Origin: Deltaproteobacteria bacterium | GTDB lineage: Bacteria; Myxococcota; Kuafuiibacteriia; Kuafuiibacteriales; Kuafuiibacteriaceae | Length of the DNA: 64,000 nt | Assembly (NCBI GenBank): GCA_020632995.1 | Contig: JACKEN010000001.1 | Coordinates: forward strand, 124,001 to 188,000 | Reading direction: 5' to 3' | Shown: positions 55,690-63,832 of the stretch, in pieces | How the letters are laid out: the number at the start of each line of letters is the position of its first letter | Position numbering within the stretch: position 1 is the first letter of the stretch | Program-made: the position numbers and the translations under genes | Notes under the pieces: model-generated | What the model was told of the DNA's origin: nothing | What the model saw: only the letters and a program-made list of their open reading frames with translations | The model's database searches: none

Positions 55690-57929
55690 TTGAGCAAGCC
55701 TGCTTTCGCCGGGGCCGGCCTGGGGGTGCTCCTGGCCACCGCGCTGTTCATGCAGCAGCGCCAGACCCAGCCCGAGATCCCCCGGGGCTGGGGCGACGAC
55801 GCGGCGCGGCTCCGGCACTGGCTCACCACGGTGGCGCCCGGGCCACGCCCGGCCGGCTCCGAGGCCCTCGAGGTGGCCCGCCAGCGCCTGCAGGTCGCGC
55901 TGGACGCGGTCGGGGTCGCCGCCCACCAGGAGTCTCGCTTCGTGTGCACGCCGCTCGGGGCGTGCGGGCAGGCGACCAACGTCGTGGCGCGCTTCCCAGG
56001 CCCTCCCGGGGCACGGCCCCTGATCCTGGCCGCCCACATGGACACGGTGGCGGCCAGCCCCGGCGGCCACGACGACGGGCTCGGGCTCGCGACGCTGATG
56101 GAGGTGGCGGCCCGCCTGGCCCAACGGAGCACGCCGCTTTCGCGGCCGGTGGTGCTCCTGTTCGACGACGGGGAGGAGGTCGGGCTCCTGGGCGCGCAGG
56201 CCTTCTTCGAGCTCCACCCCGAGGAGGCCAGGAGCGCGGCGGCGTTCATCTCCGTCGACGGCCTTGGCGGGCCCACGACCTACCGGAGCCGGGGCCCGGC
56301 GCAGGACGCGTTGACATGGGCCCTCGGCTGCATGCCCCGGCCCTACGGCACCAGCCTCGAGCGGCTGTGGGCGCCGCTCGAGGGCGGCTTCGACGACACC
56401 CACCTGTTCGCCGACCTCGGGGTGCCCTCGGTGACCCTGGCCGGCCAGGAGGGCTACGCGGTCTACCACACCCCGCTCGACACCCCGGCCGCGGTCTCGG
56501 ACGCGACCCTGGTGGACCGGGTGGTGGCGACCTGGGCGGTGCTCCGCTGCTACCTCGACGGCGAGGTGAGCGTGGACGCGGCCACCCCCGACGACGCCTA
56601 CGGTGACGTGCTGGGGCTGGTGCAGGTTCGCTTGTCACCGGCCCAGGCCTCGGGGCTGGCGCTGGCGGCGCTCGCGGCCTGCCTCATCGGGCTGTGGCGC
56701 GCGCCCCGTCCGAACCGGCGGTTGTGGCGGGAGCTCGTGCGGTGGGCCGGGGTGGCGGCGGTGGCCGCCTTCGGCGCGGTGGTGGCGGCGGGGCTCGGCG
56801 CGGCGGGGCTCCACCTCGCGCCGGGGCGCGCCGGGGCCCTCGGCCTCGTGCTCCTGGGGCTCGCGGTGGCGCTGTTGGCGCGCGCGGTGGCCTCACCCCT
56901 CGTCGAGCGGGCGGGCGCCGCGCCGCCCGCGGCGGGATGGAGCCGCGCTACGCCGCCCTGTCCCGGGCCCTCGTGGGGGGCACGGCGGCGGCCGGCCTCG
57001 TGCTCGCCGCGCTGGCGCCGGTGGCGGCGCACGTGGCGGCGGTACCCGCGGCGCTCGGCGCTATCACCGCGGCCCTGGTGGCGCTCCCTCGGCGCACCCG
57101 CGGCGCCGCGTGGCCGGTGGGCGGGCTGGTGACCGCCCTCGTCCTGGTGGCGACGGCGGCGACCGCAGGGCGACTTGCACCTCACGGGGGTGGGCTCCTC
57201 GGCCTCGCCTTCGCCGCCTTGCCGCTCGCCCTGGTGGCCCCGGCCGCGGCGCCCACCGCGGCGGCGTGGGGGCTCAACCCCGGCCGGCCGACCCTCGGGG
57301 CGGCGGCAGCGATCCTGACCGTGGGCGTCTTGCTCGGGATCTCGCCCTGGCGCGGGCCCCTCCCGCAGGGCGGTGGGCTCCGCCTGGTCGATGGCCCGAC
57401 CGGCCAGCAGCTCCAGGTGCGGGGGCCGCTCGCGCCCGCGTGGCGTGAGCAGCTCACCCTTCGGTCCGAGCCGCGGGCCTACCCGTGGTCCTCGGGCGAC
57501 CACCCGGTGCTGGTGGCCACCGCGTCGGTGGCCAGCGCCCTCGCGCCGGCGATTCGGACGATGCCAGGGCCAGCTGGGCGGCTCCGGCTGGAGGTGGCCT
57601 CGCGCCGCCGGGCTCGGGACTTCCGGGTCGCGATCCCCCCCGACGCCCCGGTCGGGGCGGTCGAGGTGGCGGGGCGCCCGGTGCCCTTCGGGCCGGACGC
57701 CACCCGGTGGACCTGGGGCTGGCGGGTGATCTCGGTCTACGGCGCCCGGGGCCCGTGGACGCTCGACCTCACCACCACCGCGAGCGCGGCGGTGACCCTG
57801 CGGGTGGCGGATGTGCAGTCTGGCTTGCCAGAGGGGCTGTCCCATCTGGTACAGGCGCGCCCCCCGGATCTGCTGCCTGCCCACCAGGGGGACGTCCACG
57901 AGCGCTGGGTCGAGCTCACCCTCCAGTAG
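55690..57929 (+). CDS. M28-family peptidase with C-terminal membrane domain (one frameshift)
   Basis: About 746 residues when the base missing near 56933-56936 (a G run) is restored. N-terminal hydrophobic anchor, then an M28 Zn-peptidase domain: AAHMDTVAASPGGHDDGLG (His, Asp), LLFDDGEEVGLLGAQ (Glu pair), ISVDGLGG (Asp) and YAVYHTPLDTP (last His). The second part, in another frame from about 56937 (MEPRYAALSRALVG), has about six hydrophobic helices and a beta-rich end (WGWRVISVYGARGPWTLD), the layout of membrane-linked M28 aminopeptidases. Start is TTG at 55690, with GGAGGG just upstream. Cuts N-terminal residues from peptides, outside the cytoplasm. Confidence 0.75.
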
Positions 57930-57961
57930 ACGAACGCGGCCCGGGCGGGCACCCTCGCTCC

Positions 57962-58849
57962 GTGCGCTACGACAAGGATCACGAGAGCCCCGACGTCGTC
58001 GACCGCCGCGGTCAGACCTACCGCGGAGGCACCGGAGGTGGCGGCGGTGGCGTGGTCCGCGCCCTGATGCCGCTCGTCGCCTCGAAGTTCGGCCTCGGCG
58101 GGGTCGTGGTGCTGCTGGTGGGCTACTACGGCCTGCAGATGCTCGCCGGCGGCGGCGGCACCACCGCCTCGGTGGAGCCGAGCGGCGGCGCCGCGGTGGC
58201 CCCGGGCACCGGCGCGCCCGACAAGGAGAAGGCGTTCGTGAGCTTCGTCCTCGACGACGTCCAGAGCATGTGGGCCAGCAAGTTCCCCGGCCCCGGCGGC
58301 TACAAGAGGGCCAAGCTCGTCCTCTTCAGCGGCAAGACCGGCACCGCCTGCGGCCTCGGCGAGTCCGCCACCGGCCCCTTCTACTGCCCTGGCGACCAGC
58401 AGGCGTACATCGATCTCGCCTTCTTCAACGAGCTCTCCCGCCGCCTCGGCGCCCCCGGCGACTTCGCCCAGGCCTACGTGCTGGCCCACGAGATCGGCCA
58501 CCACGTCCAGAACCTCACCGGCGCCAGCGCCCGCGTGCACAAGGCGCCCCAGTCCCAGCAGAAGGGCGCCAACGGCCTCAGCGTGCGCCTCGAGCTGCAG
58601 GCCGACTGTTACGCCGGGGTGTGGGCCCACAGCACCAAGGCCCAGGGCCTGATCGAAGCCGGCGACCTCGAAGAGGCGCTGACCGCCGCCGCCGCGATCG
58701 GCGACGACACCCTCCAGCGCAACGCAACTGGCACTGTGCGGCCTGAGACCTTCAGCCACGGCTCTTCGGCGCAGCGGGCGAAGTGGTTCCGCCGCGGCTT
58801 CGACAGCGGTGATCCTGGGGCTTGCGATACGTTCTCTGGGAGCCTGTAG
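57962..58849 (+). CDS. Neutral zinc metallopeptidase (YpfJ-type)
   Basis: 295 residues. Opens RYDKDHESPDVVDRRGQ, a family-typical cytoplasmic start, then one membrane helix (GVVVLLVGYYGLQML) after a Gly-rich linker. Catalytic motifs: YVLAHEIGHHVQNLTG (HExxH) and RLELQADCYAGVWAH (third ligand and conserved CYAG). Ends WFRRGFDSGDPGACDTF. PF04228-type proteins of this length are common, but the substrate is not known. GTG at 57962; an upstream frame was dropped as it overlaps the M28 gene. Confidence 0.9.
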   Translation: MRYDKDHESPDVVDRRGQTYRGGTGGGGGGVVRALMPLVASKFGLGGVVVLLVGYYGLQMLAGGGGTTASVEPSGGAAVAPGTGAPDKEKAFVSFVLDDVQSMWASKFPGPGGYKRAKLVLFSGKTGTACGLGESATGPFYCPGDQQAYIDLAFFNELSRRLGAPGDFAQAYVLAHEIGHHVQNLTGASARVHKAPQSQQKGANGLSVRLELQADCYAGVWAHSTKAQGLIEAGDLEEALTAAAAIGDDTLQRNATGTVRPETFSHGSSAQRAKWFRRGFDSGDPGACDTFSGSL

Positions 58850-59266
58850 CAGGTGTCGCCGTGAGGCGGAGTTGGTGCGGTTCAGAGGGCGGAGGTGATG
58901 CGGGTCAGAGGGCGGAGGTGATGCGGGTCAGAGGGCGGAGGTGATGCGGCGCTCCGCTCCCGGGGCCGAGGTCTTCGCTCTACGGGGGACCGGCGGGTAG
59001 GGTGCGCTTGGGCTTCGCTCGACGGTGGCTCCGCCTTCTTGGGGGCCCCGTGCGCAGCGCTTCGAGCGGCCTCTGTGCCGCCCCAAAGTCCCCCTCCGTG
59101 CGAAGACCTCGCCCCCTCGCGCTCCGCTCGCGCCTTCGCCCAGGCCTCGGCCTCGGCCTCGGCCTCGGTGCGCCTGCGTCCGCGTCGTCGGAGGTCGCGT
59201 CGAGCCCCTTCGTCGCATGTGCGGGCGGCTTCGGGGGAATGAGTGACCACGGTGCAGGACGGGTTG
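58850..59266. other. Long intergenic region
   Basis: 417 bp with no gene I can support. It holds 23-bp tandem repeats (58881-58949), a GC-rich stretch with CGCTCCGCTCGC-like segments and, at 59145-59168, four CCTCGG units in tandem. Several frames are open in the GC-rich part but none has family-like sequence. Confidence 0.6.
58881..58949 (+). repeat. Three 23-bp tandem repeats
   Basis: Unit GTCAGAGGGCGGAGGTGATGCGG in three perfect or one-base-different copies (58881, 58904, 58927), preceded by a partial copy (58867-58880). No spacers, so not a CRISPR. Quoted unit is given in two parts for length: GTCAGAGGGCGG then AGGTGATGCGG. Confidence 0.9.
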
Positions 59267-60133
59267 CTACAAGCCCAGCGCCGCGATTTGGCGGGGTGAG
59301 AGCAGGTCGGTCACCGGCTGCCCGCGGCCGACGCGCGCGTTCACCGCGGTGCGCTGGGCCGGGGTCATGAAGACCTCGCGCCATCGGGCGCCTCGGAGCT
59401 GGTACTTGTCGTCGCGGGCCGAGGGTTTGAAGCCGACGCCGGGGAGCGGGGTGCCGCAGCCCTTGGCGGCCTCGTCCAGGGCGGCGCGGGTCACGCGGCG
59501 CGGGTCGTAGGTGACCTCGACCACCTCCTTGCCGTCGGCGAAGCCGGCGCGGGTCTCGACCACGCCGGGGAGCTCGCCCAGGCAGACCTCGCCGCTCCAG
59601 AAGCAGTACATCGAGTAGTGGGCGGTCTTGGTGGGGGGGAGGCTCAGCTCGCGGGTGAGGTTGCTCAGGTAGGTGGGCACCGGTTGGCCCGCACTGGTCA
59701 AGGCGGCTTGCATGCCCTCGAGCAGGCCGGCTTGCGAGTAGTCGCCGCTGATGCGGGGGGCGAGGGGGGCCAGCGCGGCGTCGACCAGGCGGACCACCGG
59801 GTTGTTCCAGGACGGCTCCTCGAAGCGCTCGAGGGCGGCCCGGTCGGCGCCGCCCGCGTTGTTGAAGATCGCCACCGGGACGAAGAGGTCCTCCGCCGCC
59901 TCGACGATGAGGGGGTGGGAGAGGACGTGCTGGCCGTAGCGGACGCAGGTCTGGCAGCCGGGGACCTCGTCGAACAGGATCAGGAGGGGGCGGCCGGTCC
60001 GCTTCGCCTCGGCCTGGGCCTCGGGGAGGCTCCGGAGCCAGCGCACCGAGCCCAGCTCGGGGTGGGCCCGGGGGGTCGCGGTGGCGAGGCAGGTCAGCAG
60101 CGCGGCCGCAGCCGGCCCGAGGAGGACGCCCAT
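59267..60133 (-). CDS. Thioredoxin-like exported protein, VPGU-type family, with MsrA-like C-terminal part
   Basis: 288 residues, signal peptide. Thioredoxin-like domain with the redox motif DEVPGCQTC (about residue 55), where homologues of the VPGUxxT seleno/thiol family have selenocysteine; here both positions are Cys. About residues 175-230 look like a truncated MsrA-type region (YCFWSGEVCLGELPGVVETR; VEVTYDPRRVTRAALDEA), including a CFW-like motif. Ends with a helical tail (RGQPVTDLLSPRQIAALGL). Probably an extracytoplasmic redox or peptide-methionine sulfoxide protein. A TAGACT box five bases before the ATG would give a leaderless mRNA. Confidence 0.7.
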   Translation of the reverse strand: MGVLLGPAAAALLTCLATATPRAHPELGSVRWLRSLPEAQAEAKRTGRPLLILFDEVPGCQTCVRYGQHVLSHPLIVEAAEDLFVPVAIFNNAGGADRAALERFEEPSWNNPVVRLVDAALAPLAPRISGDYSQAGLLEGMQAALTSAGQPVPTYLSNLTRELSLPPTKTAHYSMYCFWSGEVCLGELPGVVETRAGFADGKEVVEVTYDPRRVTRAALDEAAKGCGTPLPGVGFKPSARDDKYQLRGARWREVFMTPAQRTAVNARVGRGQPVTDLLSPRQIAALGL

Positions 60134-60198
60134 GTCCCAGTCTACGACGCCCGGCCCGCCCGCGTTACCAGGCTTGACCAGGCCCCGCCGGGGGGCGC

Positions 60199-60582
60199 AT
60201 GGAACCCGACCCCATGGCCCGTCCCGCCGCGAAGAAGAAGCCCCTCGAGCCCCTCACCGGGCGCCAGCGCAAGCACCTGCGCGGGCTCGGCCACCACGTC
60301 GAGCCCATCGTGCAGATCGGCCACCAGGGCCTCACCGACGCGGTGGCCAAGGCGGTCGATGAGGCGCTCGAGCACCACGAGCTGATCAAGGTGAAGGTGG
60401 GCAAGAACGCCCCCGACCCCGACCGGCCGGCCATCGCCGACCAGCTGAAGGACCGCTTGCGCTGCCACGTGGTCCAGACCATGGGCCGCGTCATCACCCT
60501 CTATCGCGAGGCCTCGGACGAGGAGCGCCGCACCATCACCCTCCCCGCGGTGCGCCCGGACGAGCCCGAGGAAGAGGAATAG
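60199..60582 (+). CDS. YhbY/CRM-domain RNA-binding protein
   Basis: 127 residues from ATG 60199 (122 from ATG 60214, also plausible). The CRM domain is clear: PLTGRQRKHLRGLGHHVEPI, VQIGHQGLTDAVAKAVDEAL, ELIKVKVGKN and VVQTMGRVITLYR. The GxxG-like loop GHQG sits in the usual position. YhbY proteins bind ribosomal RNA and associate with the 50S precursor. The C-terminus is acidic (EPEEEE). Confidence 0.9.
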   Translation: MEPDPMARPAAKKKPLEPLTGRQRKHLRGLGHHVEPIVQIGHQGLTDAVAKAVDEALEHHELIKVKVGKNAPDPDRPAIADQLKDRLRCHVVQTMGRVITLYREASDEERRTITLPAVRPDEPEEEE

Positions 60583-60642
60583 TCCGACCACGACGACGAG
60601 CACGCTCAAGGACCGAAGCCCGTGCAGAGGCACCCTCCGGCC

Positions 60643-60672
60643 GTGGTCGTGGTCGTGGCCGTGGTCGTGGCC
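60643..60672. repeat. GTGGTC/GTGGCC hexamer repeat
   Basis: Five 6-bp units in tandem, between convergent gene ends. It would read as a His-Asp repeat on the minus strand but lies outside any supported gene. Confidence 0.75.
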
Positions 60673-60679
60673 GAACACT

Positions 60680-61900
60680 TCAACCCGCGAGGCTCTTGAA
60701 GTCCGCCCCCGTGGGGTTCTGGAACACCCGCAGCCCGAAGTACGGCAGCGCGGACAGGACGTGGTCGAAGATGTCCGACTGCACCGCCTCGTACTCCACC
60801 CACCGGGTGTCGTTCGAGAACACGTAGATCTCGAGCGGCACGCCCTCCGCGCCCGGTGACAGCTGCCGCACCAGGAACGTCATCTCCTTGTGAATCTTCG
60901 GGTGCCGCTTCAGGTACGCCACCAGGTAGGCCCGGAAGGTCCCGAGGTTGGTCATCCGCCGGCCGTTCACCGCCACCGAGTCGTCGATCGCGTGCTCGGC
61001 GTTCCACGCCGACAGCTCGCTCAGCTTGTCGTCGATGTACGGCTTCAAGATCTGGATCTTGGACAGCCGCTCCAGCTCCGCCGGCTCCAGGAAGTGCACC
61101 GAGGTCATGTCGATGCCCACCGCGCGCTTGATGCGGCGGCCGCCCGACTCGCTCATCCCCCGCCAGTTGGTGAAGGACTCGTCGAGGAACTTGTGGGTGG
61201 GGATCGCGGTGAGGGTCTTATCCCAGTTCTGGATCGTGACCCGGTACAGCGCGATGTCCACCACGTCACCGTCCGCCCCGTACTGCGGCATGCTCACCCA
61301 GTCGCCGATGCGGATGACCCCGGTGGAGGCGATCTGGATGCTCGCCACGAAGGACAGGATGGTGTCCTTGAACACCAGCAGGATGATCGCGGTGGCGGCG
61401 CCGATGCCGGAGAGCAGGCCCCAGGGGGAGCGGTCGATGACGGTGGCGAAGACGGTGATGCCGCCCACCAGCGTCACCACCAGCTTGGCCACCTGCACGT
61501 AGCCCTTGATCGGGAGCATCCGCGCCCGGGCGGTGGTGGCGTAGATGTCGCTGATGCCCGACAGCAGGCTGGTGACCACCAGGATGGCCACGATCTGCAT
61601 GTAGGCCACCACCAGGCGCTGAGCCACCGCCTCGATGCTCGCGTCGAACTCGTACGCCGCGTAGTAGCAGACGAGGCCGGGGGCCAGCCACGCGACCCGG
61701 TCGAACACCCCGCGCTCGAGGAGGATGTCGTCCCACCGCGTGGCGGACTTCTTCACCACGAACTCGATGAGGCGCAAGAGCACCCGCTTGGCCACGAAGT
61801 AGGCGAGGGCGCAGGCTGCAAGCAGGATTGCGCCGATCACCGCGTAGCGGCCCGGGCCGGCCGGGACCCAGGCGAGGATGGGCTCGAACAGGTCCATCAT
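60680..61900 (-). CDS. Mechanosensitive ion channel, YbdG/MscM-type
   Basis: 406 residues. Four to five membrane helices in the first 180 residues, then the MscS-type pore helix (IGAATAIILLVFKDTILSF) and beta domain (IRIGDWVSMPQYGADGDV). The YbdG-specific segments ESFTNWRGMSESGGRRIKRA and ILKPYIDDKLSELSAWN separate it from the general MscS family. The channel opens on membrane tension and protects against osmotic downshock. ATG 61900 (a second ATG follows directly). The upstream lipoprotein gene ends 9 bp away, so the two are probably cotranscribed. Confidence 0.93.
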   Translation of the reverse strand: MMDLFEPILAWVPAGPGRYAVIGAILLAACALAYFVAKRVLLRLIEFVVKKSATRWDDILLERGVFDRVAWLAPGLVCYYAAYEFDASIEAVAQRLVVAYMQIVAILVVTSLLSGISDIYATTARARMLPIKGYVQVAKLVVTLVGGITVFATVIDRSPWGLLSGIGAATAIILLVFKDTILSFVASIQIASTGVIRIGDWVSMPQYGADGDVVDIALYRVTIQNWDKTLTAIPTHKFLDESFTNWRGMSESGGRRIKRAVGIDMTSVHFLEPAELERLSKIQILKPYIDDKLSELSAWNAEHAIDDSVAVNGRRMTNLGTFRAYLVAYLKRHPKIHKEMTFLVRQLSPGAEGVPLEIYVFSNDTRWVEYEAVQSDIFDHVLSALPYFGLRVFQNPTGADFKSLAG

Positions 61901-61909
61901 GGCGGGGCC

Positions 61910-62557
61910 TCAGGGCGCGGCGGTGCTGGTCTTCACCGGCGGGGCGTCGGCGTAGGGCCAGACCCGCACGTTGTCGTAGCGCAAGCGGTTCTGCCAGTTG
62001 GACAGGGCGAGGCGGTCGTGCCCGGGGCCGTCCAGGGGCTTCGGATCATCGAAGGTCAGGTAGAGCTGCCCGTCGATGTACCACTTGATGTCGCCGCCCT
62101 TCTTCTCGATGCGCCAGTGGTAGGTGCGCTCGCCCACCACGTTGGTCGGGCGCCGCTCGCGCCGGTCGGCCCCGTGCTCGTCCAGGCGGGCGATCGCGCT
62201 GATGGTGTTGGACCACCCGCCCAGGATGAAGATGTAGCCGGACTGGTGGGTGCGGCCGTCGGTCATCAGCTCGAGCTTGGCGTCGACGAGCGGGGTCTCG
62301 CTCGTGATGTCCGCCTCGACCACCACGTCGGCGGGCAGGCTGACCTTCAAGAAGCAGGGGGCGTTGTTGGCCCCGGTCGAGTAGGCGGCGCCCCGCTCCA
62401 CGATCCAGTGGCCCCCGGAGGGGAACCAGTCCGGCCCGAGCTCGGCCCGCTCGAAGTCGTCCGAGAAGGGGGCGGACTTCACCGCCTCCGGCTGCTTCTT
62501 GCAGGCCACGAGGCCCATCAGGAGGGCGACGCCCAGCGCGGGCAGGGAGCTTCGCAT
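61910..62557 (-). CDS. Lipoprotein with concanavalin-like beta-sandwich
   Basis: 215 residues. Lipobox GLVAC, then a domain of alternating beta-strands typical of LamG/DUF1080-like carbohydrate-binding or hydrolase folds (SDDFERAELGPDWFPSGGHW; SGYIFILGGWSNTISAIARL; WRIEKKGGDIKWYIDGQL; LTFDDPKPLDGPGHDRLALS). The WYIDGQL strand is characteristic. TACAGC lies six bases before the ATG. No catalytic residues identified. Confidence 0.75.
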   Translation of the reverse strand: MRSSLPALGVALLMGLVACKKQPEAVKSAPFSDDFERAELGPDWFPSGGHWIVERGAAYSTGANNAPCFLKVSLPADVVVEADITSETPLVDAKLELMTDGRTHQSGYIFILGGWSNTISAIARLDEHGADRRERRPTNVVGERTYHWRIEKKGGDIKWYIDGQLYLTFDDPKPLDGPGHDRLALSNWQNRLRYDNVRVWPYADAPPVKTSTAAP

Positions 62558-62596
62558 GCCAGCGCTGTAGCGAAGTCGGGGGCGGGGGGCAACGGG

Positions 62597-63832
62597 TCAG
62601 CGGACGTCGGTGCAGAGCAGGCCCTGGCTGGGGGCGCAGGCCGCCCCGAGCACGCAGCCGCCGCCCATGCAGGGCGGGTTGCAGTCGGCGCCGTTGGTGC
62701 ACGCCCGGCCGGTGTTGACGCAGGTGCCGGCGCTGCAGAGGCAGTCGACGTTGGCGGTGCACGGCCGGCCGTTGGTGATGCAGACGTTCGAGCCGCCCCC
62801 GGCGTAGGGCCCGCACAGCGGCAGAGGATCGCAGTCGGCGTCGCTGTTGCAGGTCTGGCCCTGGGGGTTCTGGCAGGTCTTGTTGCTGAGGTCGCAGAAG
62901 GTCAGGCAGTCCGCGTCCGAGGTGCAGGGCTGGACCCCGAACCCGCCGCAGCTCCCCGCGCACGAGGGTGGGGCGGCCTCGAAGGCGCAGTCCTGGTTGT
63001 TGACGCAGGTGCAGTACCCGCGGAGCTCACCCTCGCCCACGATGCACTGGCGGCCGCCGCCGCCGCACTCCGCGTCCTGGGTGCACTGGTCCTGGGTCAA
63101 AAGCACCACCCCGCCGCACTCGTAGCCGTTCGGGCACTGGACCGAGTCGGTGCACTCCACGCCGCAGAAGTTCGGGCCGCCGTTCTCGGGCCGGCTGGGG
63201 TCGTAGCTGGAGTTGATGAGGCAGAAGTCGTTCGGGTTCTGACAACCCGGGAGATTGCGACCGCAGTCCGCGCAGAAGTCGGGGTTGGTGGCGGCCTGGC
63301 AGGACCCGTTGACGCAGAACTGGCCGAATGGGCAGAAGCTCTTGTTGGAGCAGCGGCCCTTCAAGCACACCCCGAGGGTGTCGGTGTTGTTGGTGCGGGT
63401 GCACGACGAGTAGAGGGTGCAGTCGCCGTCGTCGAGGCAGCCCGCGACGCACTTGCCGACCGTGGTGTCGCACACCAGGTCGGGCGGGCAGTGCACGCTG
63501 GTGCCGCAGTTGACCCGCTCGATGCACTCGCCCGAGGCGAGGTCGCAGAAGCGCTCCTCGGGGCACTCGGTGTTGGAGCGGCAGGCGGAGCGCTTCTGAC
63601 AGATGCCTTGCGAGTTGCAGATCTCGCCGTCGGCGCAGGCCTCGTCGCTCCGGCACGCGCACAGCCCGGCCCCGCCGCTGTCCCTGCGGCAGTAGGCACC
63701 GGTGGGGCACTGATCGTTGCTCGTGCAGCCGTTGGTGAACTGCGCGTTGCCGCTGCACCCGGTCAGGGCCGCGAGGCCCAGCGCGAGCAGGGCGGAGGCG
63801 TAGAGGGTCCTCGTGGACTCGGTCGTGTTCAC
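62597..63832 (-). CDS. Cys-rich lipoprotein, paralogue B
   Basis: 411 residues. Signal/lipobox near residue 25 (ALTGC). The same kind of Cys-rich repeat as the gene at 53944, including DFCLINSSYDP, FCGVECTDSVQCPNGYECGG and VVLLTQDQC, which match NFCLINNREL, FCGVDCSLGQACPNGFRCGG and VVILTQQTC. The paralogues differ in order and number of units but share the ending (CVLGAACAPSQGLLCTDVR against CLIGQNCAPEQGLACSEVL). GTG start overlaps the upstream gene's stop. Confidence 0.75.
   Translation of the reverse strand: MNTTESTRTLYASALLALGLAALTGCSGNAQFTNGCTSNDQCPTGAYCRRDSGGAGLCACRSDEACADGEICNSQGICQKRSACRSNTECPEERFCDLASGECIERVNCGTSVHCPPDLVCDTTVGKCVAGCLDDGDCTLYSSCTRTNNTDTLGVCLKGRCSNKSFCPFGQFCVNGSCQAATNPDFCADCGRNLPGCQNPNDFCLINSSYDPSRPENGGPNFCGVECTDSVQCPNGYECGGVVLLTQDQCTQDAECGGGGRQCIVGEGELRGYCTCVNNQDCAFEAAPPSCAGSCGGFGVQPCTSDADCLTFCDLSNKTCQNPQGQTCNSDADCDPLPLCGPYAGGGSNVCITNGRPCTANVDCLCSAGTCVNTGRACTNGADCNPPCMGGGCVLGAACAPSQGLLCTDVR

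Noticed and set aside
58881..58949. Possible CRISPR array
   Set aside because: The 23-bp units are directly adjacent with no spacers, and no cas genes are present.
59960..59985. Selenocysteine codon in the VPGU-type motif
   Set aside because: Both positions are TGC, so no UGA recoding is needed.
60142..60678. Minus-strand frame with a His-Asp repeat and a hydrophobic stretch
   Set aside because: It is antisense to the YhbY gene over most of its length, and the repeat comes from a GTGGTC microsatellite.
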